NCBI GenBank assembly: GCA_938005465.1
Contig: CALLNU010000034.1
Coordinates: 129,675 to 193,674 of the forward strand
Direction of reading: 5' to 3'
DNA: 64,000 nucleotides
Source: an uncultured Collinsella sp.
GTDB lineage: Bacteria > Actinomycetota > Coriobacteriia > Coriobacteriales > Coriobacteriaceae
Position numbers and translations under genes: made by a program. Below are positions 53,077-60,011 of the stretch, piece after piece (position 1 is the stretch's first letter; each line of letters begins with the position of its first letter). The notes under the pieces were generated by a model, which had not been told where the DNA came from, did not search any database, and saw nothing but the letters and a program-made list of their open reading frames with translations.

Positions 53077-53136
53077 CGCTCGCTCCTTGTCCGTCGGATT
53101 TTAGTTTTTGAATCGACGGGGGAGACAGGAGAGTAC

Positions 53137-54627
53137 ATGAGCAAATACATCATCGGAATCGATCAGTCCACCCAGGGCACGAAGGCGCTGCTGGTGGACG
53201 AGGGCGGCCACCTGATTCATCGTGCCGACCGCTCGCATCGCCAGATTGTCAACGAGGCCGGCTGGGTGAGCCATGATCCGACCGAGATTGCCGCCAACGT
53301 GCTGGCCGTGGCGCGTGCCGTGGTGGAGGAGACCGGGGTCGATCCGGCAGATATCGCCGGCATTGGCATCTCCAACCAGCGCGAGACCACCGTTGCCTGG
53401 CGTCGCACGACGGGCGAGCCGCTGTGCGACGCCGTGGTGTGGCAGTGCGCCCGCGCCCGCGAGCTGTGCGACGAGCTTGCTGCGCGCGAAGGCGTGGCCG
53501 AGCTGGTGCGTGACACGACAGGTCTGGTGCTCTCGCCCTACTATCCGGCGGGCAAGATGGCCTGGATCCTCGCGAACGTTCCGGCGGCTGCCAAGGCCGC
53601 GGCGGCGGGCGAGCTGTGCCTGGGCACCATCGATGCCTGGGTGGTCTGGACGCTCACGGGCGGTGCGGAGTTTCGCTGCGACTGGTCCAATGCCAGCCGC
53701 ACGCAGCTCTTCGACCTGCGCCGTGGCTGTTGGAGCGAGCCGGTGTGCGAGGCTTTTGGCATCGATCCGGCCTGCCTGCCGCAGGTGACCGACTCCGATG
53801 GTCTCTTTGGCACGACGGACCTGGACGGCTTTTTGCCCGCGCCCGTGCCGGTGCACGGCGTGCTGGGCGACAGCCATGCGGCCCTGTTTGCGCAGGGTTG
53901 CCACAGCCGCGGCATGGCCAAAGCGACCTATGGCACCGGCAGCTCGGTCATGATGAATGTCGGCAACGAGTTTGTCGCCAGCTCGCACGGGCTTTCGAGC
54001 TCGCTCGCGTGGCGTATGGACGGCGTGACCGAGTACGTGCTCGAGGGCAACGTGAGCTACGCCGGCGCCGTCAAGACCTGGCTGCGCGACGACCTGGAGC
54101 TCATCAACAATCCCGAGGAAGTCACCGACCTGTGCTACGCCGCCAATCCGGCGAGCCGCGTCTACTTTGTGCCGGCGTTTACCGGCCTGGGCGCGCCGCA
54201 CTGGGCAAGTGATGCCGAGGGCTGCGTCTTTGGCATGACGCGCACCACGGGTCGCGCGGAGTTCGTAAAGGCCGCCGATGAGTCGATCGCCTATCAGATC
54301 TTCGACGTTATTGATGCGATGGTCGAGGATTCGGGCGCGGCGCTTGCCGAGCTTCGTGTTGACGGCGGCCCCACGCGCGATGCGTACCTGATGCAGTTTG
54401 AGAGCGACTTGGTCGGCTCGCCCATCCGCATTGCGAGCAATGACGAGATGAGCGGTCTGGGCGCAGCTTGGGCCTGCGGCATTGCGCTGGGCATGTACGC
54501 GCGCGATGTCGTCGACGTCTATGGCGCCCGCGGCATCGTGGAGCCTGCCATGCCCGCAGACGAGCGAGCCAAAAAGATCGCCGGCTGGCGACATGCCGTT
54601 GAGGCGACCATCGCGTACACGGCCTAA
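53137..54627 (+). CDS. FGGY-family carbohydrate kinase, glycerol-kinase-like
   Basis: A 496-residue FGGY kinase. It has GIDQSTQGTKALLVDEGG at the N-terminus, GISNQRETTVAWRRTTGEPL, GTIDAWVVWTLTGG, VLGDSHAALFAQG, ATYGTGSSVMMN and the ATP site RVDGGPTRDAYLMQF. The Arg-Glu (QRE), Tyr (SPYYPAGK) and Asp (GDSH) that hold glycerol in GlpK are present, so glycerol kinase itself is possible. Its place behind an isomerase and a split transketolase instead suggests a ketose such as xylulose or apulose. GGGGGAGACAGGAG lies upstream. It may be co-transcribed across the preceding palindrome. Confidence 0.8.
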   Translation: MSKYIIGIDQSTQGTKALLVDEGGHLIHRADRSHRQIVNEAGWVSHDPTEIAANVLAVARAVVEETGVDPADIAGIGISNQRETTVAWRRTTGEPLCDAVVWQCARARELCDELAAREGVAELVRDTTGLVLSPYYPAGKMAWILANVPAAAKAAAAGELCLGTIDAWVVWTLTGGAEFRCDWSNASRTQLFDLRRGCWSEPVCEAFGIDPACLPQVTDSDGLFGTTDLDGFLPAPVPVHGVLGDSHAALFAQGCHSRGMAKATYGTGSSVMMNVGNEFVASSHGLSSSLAWRMDGVTEYVLEGNVSYAGAVKTWLRDDLELINNPEEVTDLCYAANPASRVYFVPAFTGLGAPHWASDAEGCVFGMTRTTGRAEFVKAADESIAYQIFDVIDAMVEDSGAALAELRVDGGPTRDAYLMQFESDLVGSPIRIASNDEMSGLGAAWACGIALGMYARDVVDVYGARGIVEPAMPADERAKKIAGWRHAVEATIAYTA

Positions 54628-54640
54628 AATGATTTTTCTG

Positions 54641-54758
54641 GGACGGGGATTAAAAACTCATTGACCCCCGTCCTAGGCAGCTCATTTGGGACGGGGCTTT
54701 TTTGACTGGTATGATGGGTGCGACCATTCGAACCAGCTAAAAGAGCCCCGTCCCAAAT
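54641..54758. terminator. Two GGGACGGGG hairpins and promoter before luxS
   Basis: The first hairpin pairs GGACGGGG (54641) with CCCCGTCC (54666-54673). The second pairs ATTTGGGACGGGGCT (54684-54698) with its exact complement at 54744-54758, with TTTTTT on the inside. They probably end the kinase transcript. TTGGGA (54686) and TATGAT (54710), 18 bases apart, may be the luxS promoter inside the second hairpin. Confidence 0.6.
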
Positions 54759-54779
54759 TGACTACCGAGAGGAACTGCC

Positions 54780-55268
54780 ATGGAGCGCATCGCGAGTTTT
54801 TCCGTTGACCATCTGCTGCTCGAGCCCGGCGTGTATGTGAGCCGCATCGACCGCGATCCGGCGACCGGCGCCGCCGTCACCACCTTTGACCTGCGCCTGA
54901 CCACGCCCAACAAGGAGCCGGTCATGAACACCGCCGAGTGCCACACCATCGAGCACCTGGGTGCGACGTTCCTTCGCAACCATGCCGAGTGGTCGAGCCG
55001 CATTGTCTACTTTGGCCCTATGGGTTGCCGCACGGGCTTTTACCTCGTCGTGTTTGGCGAGGTGACGAGCGAGGAGATCCTGCCGCTCGTGCGTGAGCTG
55101 TTCGAGTTTGTTGCCGGCTTTGAGGGCGATGTCCCCGGTGCTGCTCCCGAGGAGTGCGGTAACTATCTGGACCAGAACCTTCCCATGGCTAACTGGCTCG
55201 CGCGCCGTTACCTCGACCGTGACCTGGCCGATATCGACGAGAAGCACCTGCACTATCAGCAGGCCTAA
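54780..55268 (+). CDS. luxS: S-ribosylhomocysteine lyase
   Basis: A 162-residue LuxS, the normal length. Metal ligands H55 and H59 in ECHTIEHLG and C126 in EECGNYLDQN are present, as are the catalytic E58 and C83 (GPMGCRTGFYL). It cleaves S-ribosylhomocysteine to homocysteine and DPD, the precursor of autoinducer-2, in the activated-methyl cycle. GAGAGG lies seven bases before the ATG. The gene stands alone between hairpin repeats, and no pfs/mtnN gene is next to it. Confidence 0.96.
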   Translation: MERIASFSVDHLLLEPGVYVSRIDRDPATGAAVTTFDLRLTTPNKEPVMNTAECHTIEHLGATFLRNHAEWSSRIVYFGPMGCRTGFYLVVFGEVTSEEILPLVRELFEFVAGFEGDVPGAAPEECGNYLDQNLPMANWLARRYLDRDLADIDEKHLHYQQA

Positions 55269-55296
55269 GGGCTATATCGCCTAAAACGCGTGCATT

Positions 55297-55328
55297 GGGC
55301 GCCTTCGCTTATGCGGGGGCGCCTTTTT
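55297..55328 (+). terminator. Terminator after luxS
   Basis: GGGCGCC and GGCGCC form a GC stem with a loop of about 14 bases, followed by TTTTTG. Confidence 0.75.
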
Positions 55329-55349
55329 GTTGAGTGATCGGGACGAGCG

Positions 55350-55402
55350 TTCAAAATCGCTCATGTTTGTTCTAGAATGTTCGTATAGTCACATTTACGA
55401 AC
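55350..55402 (+). promoter_or_regulatory. Promoter and palindromic operator of the DUF4867 gene
   Basis: TTCAAA (55350) and TAGAAT (55373) have 17-base spacing. GTTCGTA and TACGAAC (55379-55402) form an inverted repeat with a 10-base spacer over the expected start of transcription, ending at the ribosome binding site CAGGAG. Confidence 0.6.
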
Positions 55403-55412
55403 AGGAGTGAAC

Positions 55413-56057
55413 ATGCATATCTACTCTGTCAACGATCCCGAGTTCAAATCCTATGGCAACGTTTGGGATGACGTTTCGTCCGAGCTCACGTCGCCCGTGC
55501 TCGAGGCGCTCTCTGCCACGCCCATTCCCGAGGGCAGCAAGTACGTAGCGAGCGCGCCGGAGCTCGAGGGCGTCAAGGATGCCGATAAACTGGGCTTTCT
55601 CATGTTTGGCGGCCGTCCCTTCCAGCTGGGCTGGTGCAACGGCCACAATACCCGACTCAACTGCCTGGAGTATCATCGCGCGAGTGAGTTCAACCTGGGC
55701 GCGCGCGACTTTATCCTGCTCGTGGCGCATCGCTGGGAGATCGAGGACGGCAAGCTCGACACCGCGTGCGTCAAGGCGTTCCGCGTGCCGGCGGGCAAGG
55801 TCGTCGAGGTTTTCAACACCACGCTTCACTACACGCCATGCATGGTCGACGACGGCGGCTTCCAGGTGATGGTGGCGCTGCCCGCCGGCACCAACGGGCC
55901 GCGCCCCGAGGCTGCAACCGACATGCCTGCCGCCGGTGACAGCTACTGCTACTGGAAGGCCGACAAGTGGGTCCTCTGCCACGCCGACAGCCCCAAGGCA
56001 GCCGAAGGCGGCTACGTGGGCCTCATCGGCAAAAACCTCGACATTACCTGCGACTAG
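55413..56057 (+). CDS. DUF4867-family protein
   Basis: I chose the ATG at 55413 because CAGGAG is six bases upstream; a GTG two codons earlier overlaps that site. The 214-residue protein has the features of DUF4867: FKSYGNVWDDV near the start, GWCNGHNTRLNCLEYHRASE, FRVPAGKVVEVFNTTLHYTPC and a C-terminal ADKWVLCHAD. The fold is probably a cupin-like beta barrel, and relatives often stand beside sugar-use genes. A 6-phospho-beta-glucosidase gene follows after two 55-bp hairpin repeats. The reaction is unknown; a role in sugar-derivative metabolism is inference. Confidence 0.7.
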   Translation: MHIYSVNDPEFKSYGNVWDDVSSELTSPVLEALSATPIPEGSKYVASAPELEGVKDADKLGFLMFGGRPFQLGWCNGHNTRLNCLEYHRASEFNLGARDFILLVAHRWEIEDGKLDTACVKAFRVPAGKVVEVFNTTLHYTPCMVDDGGFQVMVALPAGTNGPRPEAATDMPAAGDSYCYWKADKWVLCHADSPKAAEGGYVGLIGKNLDITCD

Positions 56058-56066
56058 AATCTTTTG

Positions 56067-56255
56067 TCTCGATCTGTAACATCTAGCGGGCTAAATCGCC
56101 TCTACCTGTTACAGATCGAGATAAACCGTAGAGGGCCGCCCGAAAAATCTCAATCTGTAACACCAAACCCGATTTTGACGGCCTAGCTGTTACAGATCAA
56201 GACAAACCGGCCCAAACCACCACAAAGGTACCTGTCCCCTTTGTGGTGGTTTGGG
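56067..56255. repeat. Two 55-bp hairpin repeats and a CCACCACAAAG palindrome
   Basis: The units at 56067-56121 and 56148-56202 have the same 15-base arms, 25-base core and 81-base period as the cluster at 4837-5052. Directly after them, CCCAAACCACCACAAAG (56211-56227) and its exact complement (56239-56255) form another hairpin whose core, GGTACCTGTCCC, recurs in part near 62875. No gene in this interval. Confidence 0.85.
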
Positions 56256-56403
56256 CAGGCGGGTATCAAAAAGTGTCAGACGGGGGCGGCCGGCAGGCGT
56301 CTGCGTGCGAAAAGAAGTGTCGACCTGCGCTGTTGCCGTTGAGCGGCGCACTGTTTGCAGGGATACTGAGCCTACGACAAACAACGTGTGAAAGGATCGA
56401 TGC

Positions 56404-57834
56404 ATGGCTTTCCGTAACGACTTCCTGTGGGGCGGCGCAACAGCTGCCAACCAGTGCGAGGGCGCCTACAACGTGGACGGCCGCGGCCTTGCCAACGTGG
56501 ACGTGGCTCCGCACGGCCCCGAGCGCTATGCGGTGGTCTCCGGTCAGCGCAAGATGCTCGACTTCGAGGACGGCTATTACTATCCCGCGCAGACCGGCAT
56601 CGATTTCTATCACCATTACAAGGAGGATATCGCCCTCTTTGCCGAGATGGGCTTTAAGACCTTCCGCATGAGCCTGGCGTGGACCCGCATTTTCCCCAAC
56701 GGCGACGAGACCGAGCCCAACGAGGCCGGCTTGGCCTTTTACGAGGACGTATTCCGCGAGTGTCAGGCGCACGGCATCGAGCCGCTCGTGACCATCACGC
56801 ACTTCGACTGCCCGATTCACCTCATCAAGGAGTACGGCGGCTGGCGCAACCGCAAGCTCATCGACTTCTATAAGAACCTCGCGACCACGATCTTTACCCG
56901 CTACAAGGGCCTGGTGAAGTACTGGCTTACCTTCAACGAGATCAATATGATTCTGCACCTGCCGTTTATGGGTGCCGGTCTGGTCTTTGAGGAGGGCGAG
57001 AACAAGGAGGCCGTCGAGTACCTGGCCGCCCACAACGAGCTCGTCGCCAGCGCTTGGGCAACCAAGATCGCCCACGAGATCGACCCCGAGGTCAAGATCG
57101 GCTGCATGCTCGCCGCGGGCAGCTACTATCCCTACAGCTGCCGTCCGGGCGACGTGAGTCAGGCACAGCTCGACAACCAGAACAACTACTTTTTTGTCGA
57201 CGTCCAGAGCCGCGGCTACTACCCGGCCTATGCGCTCAAGAAGCTCGAGCGCCTGGGCATTGACGTCGGGATGACCGATGAGGATCGCGAGATCCTGGCC
57301 GCCAACACCGTCGACTTCATCAGCTTTAGCTACTACAGCACCCGCTGCTCTGCCGGTGCCGACAACCCCGATATCGAGCGCACCCAGGGCAACGCTTTCG
57401 CCGGCGCCAAGAACCCCTATCTGCAGGAGAGCCAGTGGGGCTGGGCTATCGATCCGCTGGGCTTCCGCATCACGCTCAACGACCTGTACGACCGCTATCA
57501 GAAGCCGCTGTTTGTGGTTGAGAACGGTCTGGGCGCCAAGGATGTTGTCGAGGAGGATGGCTCCATCAACGACGACTACCGTATCGACTACCTGCGCCAG
57601 CACATCGCTGCCATGCGCGACGCGGTGACCGAGGACGGCGTGGACCTTTTGGGCTACACCACCTGGGGCCCGATCGACCTCGTCTCTGCCGGCACCGGCG
57701 AGATGTCCAAGCGCTACGGCTTTATCTACGTCGACCGCGACGACGCGGGCAACGGCACCCTCAAGCGCTCCAAGAAGAAGAGCTTTGATTGGTATAAGAA
57801 GGTAATCGCCACCAACGGCGAAGACCTGGCCTAA
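56404..57834 (+). CDS. Glycoside hydrolase family 1, probably 6-phospho-beta-glucosidase
   Basis: A 476-residue GH1 enzyme. FLWGGATAANQCEGAYN opens the barrel. The acid/base Glu is E179 in TFNEIN and the nucleophile is E373 in FVVENGLG. Near the C-terminus SKRYGFIYVD (S435, K436, Y438) is the phosphate-recognising pattern that separates phospho-beta-glucosidases from plain beta-glucosidases. It would cleave phosphorylated cellobiose, salicin or arbutin delivered by a PTS, but no PTS gene lies within the window. GAAAGGA precedes the ATG. The gene ends at a palindromic repeat and a terminator. Confidence 0.9.
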   Translation: MAFRNDFLWGGATAANQCEGAYNVDGRGLANVDVAPHGPERYAVVSGQRKMLDFEDGYYYPAQTGIDFYHHYKEDIALFAEMGFKTFRMSLAWTRIFPNGDETEPNEAGLAFYEDVFRECQAHGIEPLVTITHFDCPIHLIKEYGGWRNRKLIDFYKNLATTIFTRYKGLVKYWLTFNEINMILHLPFMGAGLVFEEGENKEAVEYLAAHNELVASAWATKIAHEIDPEVKIGCMLAAGSYYPYSCRPGDVSQAQLDNQNNYFFVDVQSRGYYPAYALKKLERLGIDVGMTDEDREILAANTVDFISFSYYSTRCSAGADNPDIERTQGNAFAGAKNPYLQESQWGWAIDPLGFRITLNDLYDRYQKPLFVVENGLGAKDVVEEDGSINDDYRIDYLRQHIAAMRDAVTEDGVDLLGYTTWGPIDLVSAGTGEMSKRYGFIYVDRDDAGNGTLKRSKKKSFDWYKKVIATNGEDLA

Positions 57835-57935
57835 GGGCCTGAGGCACTCAACCTTGGGGCTCCAACCCTCCTCGCGTACCTAAAGTACGCTTCGTCGGGC
57901 TTGTCGCTCCCAATCTTGAGCACCTCAGGCCCTTA
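57832..57935. repeat. GTAC-centred 104-bp palindrome after the GH1 gene
   Basis: TAAGGGCCTGAGGCACTCAA returns inverted, with one change, at 57916-57935. The centre is GCGTACCTAAAGTACGC (57874-57890). Its left arm contains the GH1 stop codon. Confidence 0.75.
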
Positions 57936-57988
57936 GGAGGTAGACCTGACCGTCGCATTTCGAAAGTCATGCTTTATAACGTTCTAAC

Positions 57989-58086
57989 CAAGGCGCCCGG
58001 CGAGCAACTTATGCCCGCCGGGCGCCTTGTTAAAAGAAGTGAAAGAAAGCAAAAGAAGTTAAAGCTTGCAAAAGAAGTGAAAGCGG
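57989..58086 (+). terminator. Strong hairpin followed by a 19-bp purine-rich triple repeat
   Basis: The arms CAAGGCGCCCGGCG and CGCCGGGCGCCTTG (57989-58029) form a perfect 14-base stem. Then AAAAGAAGTGAAAGAAAGC (58032), AAAAGAAGTTAAAGCTTGC (58051) and a shorter third copy (58070) repeat with a 19-base period. The purine-rich run has no gene. Confidence 0.65.
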
Positions 58087-58301
58087 GATGGCAGTAGTCA
58101 TCGGGGACGTTCTTAAACGACTGGTCGCGGGGGACACTCTTTGTCGAAGGCACTCATTGGGGACAGACTTAAATGAGTGGCAGTTGGGGACACTCTTTGC
58201 CGAGCCAGCAGTCTACGTCGTGCCCCTTCTGGGCCGGGTGGCTCAAAACGCTGCACGCCGTGGACTGCTGGGGTCAAATATGCGGCATTTCGAGCTCGAT
58301 T
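58087..58301. repeat. GGGGAC / TTTAAG modules
   Basis: The modules GGGGACGTTCTTAAACGACT, GGGGACACTCTTTG, CATTGGGGACAGACTTAAAT and TTGGGGACACTCTTTGCC follow each other between 58100 and 58202, the same set as at 27.9 kb. From 58203 to the promoter nothing is recognised. Confidence 0.65.
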
Positions 58302-58364
58302 TTGACATTGGGACTGGTTCTCTATTAGAATTGATTTCCAGACATTTGAGTGCGCGGGGGGGGG
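58302..58364 (+). promoter_or_regulatory. Strong promoter and G9 tract before the membrane LuxR gene
   Basis: TTGACA (58302) and TAGAAT (58326) are 18 bases apart. A run of nine G residues (58356-58364) stands four bases before the ATG and takes the place of a Shine-Dalgarno sequence. A homopolymer of this length can change by slippage and so alter translation. Confidence 0.6.
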
Positions 58365-58368
58365 ATTC

Positions 58369-59912
58369 ATGAGAGGCATGGGAGACACAGCCGCATACCT
58401 GCGTCGGGGCATTCGGGAGATTATATGCCTGGTGCTGTTCTATTTTACGTATTTGGCTGGCGAGTATCTTTTTGACGTGCGCGTTGCCGAGTTTGTGCCG
58501 CCGAGCGAGGTCGGTGTCTACGAGAGCTTCATCGTCGGTGCGAGCGTGATCGGCTTTCTTGTGCGCCCCCTTCTGTACTACCGCCGCCCCCATGCGATCG
58601 ATACGACGAGCGACGTCACGGGCGTGCTGCTGGTATCGGCATTGCTGCTGCTGATTATGGCTGTTCGGTTTGAGGTGGTAATCGCCGGCGGTTTGATAGC
58701 GTGCTGCACGCTGGGCTACTGCGGATCGACCGCCCATGCCAACTTTGCGCGACGCTTTGCACGGACGCCGTATTTGGCGCGCGCGGCGGCGCTTTCGTAT
58801 GCCCTGGGCGTTCTGGTGCAGGTGCTCAACCATATGGTGATGCCCGCGGGGATTCCGCAACAGTTTGTTCTTGTTGCCTGTGCGGTTGTGCAGGTGGCGC
58901 TGCTCCACGACGCTCGTCGTGCCAAGCTGCGCGGTGAATCTGAGCCTGGGCGCGAGTCCGATATCGCCGAGCTTTCGGTGGATGCGTCGGAATTTGGCGC
59001 CAAATGGCAAGACGATTCTGAATCAACGGCGGCTTTTCGGCGCGCCGTGGTGCGTTTGACGGTCGCAACCGCCTGTCTTGCTGGCGTGTTTGCCGCCCTC
59101 AACGCGGGGCTCACGACCTCGCACGCCGCCGGGGCCATCGACTTGGGCGATTGGCCGCGCTTGCTGATGGGCGTGAGCGCTCTAGTCGCCGGCGTCCTAT
59201 TTGACCTGCACGGTCGTTCGTATATGAACATCACCATGACTTGCACTGCCATGTTGTCCACGCTTTCGTTCTTTGTCTTGCTCATCGACGGCAATGGCGG
59301 CAATGCGCTTGCGGCCATGGCGATTTTCTATCTGTTTCGGGCTTCTTCGTGGTGTTTTTCACGACGAAATTTGCTGCCATTTCGGTTTATGCGCACTGGT
59401 CGTATCTGTGGCCGTGCATGGGTCGTGTCATCAGCAACGTTTGCGCGATGCTCGTGACGGCGCCGGCGGTGGCGATTGTCTCGAGCCAGAACGTGCTGCT
59501 GGCGGTGAGTGCGGTGCTCGTGCTGTTTGTGGGCATTGCGATTTCGCTGCTGGGGCAGTCTGGGCATCGGACCGATGACGCTGCGGCGCCCGGCGAGCTG
59601 GCGTTTGCTGCCGATGATCTTGGTGCGGACCGCGCGTCTGCTCAGAGCGAGCCCGATTTCGCGGAGGTTCCGGAGCTCACGCTCGGCGAGCGGCTCGATG
59701 CCTTTGTCGCCGCCTTTGAGCTTACAGAGCGCGAGCGCGATATTTTGGAGGCCTTGGTCGCATCGCACGAGAGCGTTCAGGACATCGCCGCAAAGCTCTT
59801 CCTTTCGCGCTCCACGCTCTACCGCCATATCGCCTCGATCAATAAAAAGACCGGTGCCGAGTCGCGCGTGGCCCTTATCAATTTCTTCTGGTCTTGGACG
59901 CCAAATGACTAG
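58369..59912 (+). pseudogene. Membrane-bound LuxR-family regulator, split by a frameshift
   Basis: The first frame (58369-59457) gives about 320 residues of a polytopic membrane domain (roughly nine spans). The second frame (used from about 59340 to 59912) continues with further spans, a linker and a C-terminal LuxR HTH (LTERERDILEALVASHESVQ, DIAAKLFLSRSTLYRHIASI). The two halves match the twelve-span LuxR regulators common in Coriobacteriia. They join if one T is added to the TTT at 59334-59336, restoring AIFYLFSGFFVVFF. So this copy has a one-base loss: a sequencing error, a real pseudogene or a switched-off phase variant. The effector sensed is unknown. Confidence 0.75.
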
Positions 59913-59942
59913 CTCATTTGGGACGGGGCATTTTTAGCTGTT

Positions 59943-59984
59943 TTGGGCCGCTGCGGCCAGCAGGGACAGGTCGTAGCGGCCCAA
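59943..59984. terminator. Inverted repeat between the LuxR-type and mgtA genes
   Basis: TTGGGCCGCT (59943) pairs with AGCGGCCCAA (59975). Before it, CATTTGGGACGGGGCATTTT is another member of the GGGACGGGGC family. Confidence 0.55.
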
Positions 59985-60011
59985 GCATTCTTGACGATGG
60001 TACCTGCGGCA

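Noticed and set aside
59325..59345. Programmed -1 ribosomal frameshift in the membrane LuxR gene
   Set aside because: CTGTTTCGGG is not a canonical X-XXY-YYZ slippery heptamer and no clear downstream stem was seen. A one-base loss in the T-run is simpler.
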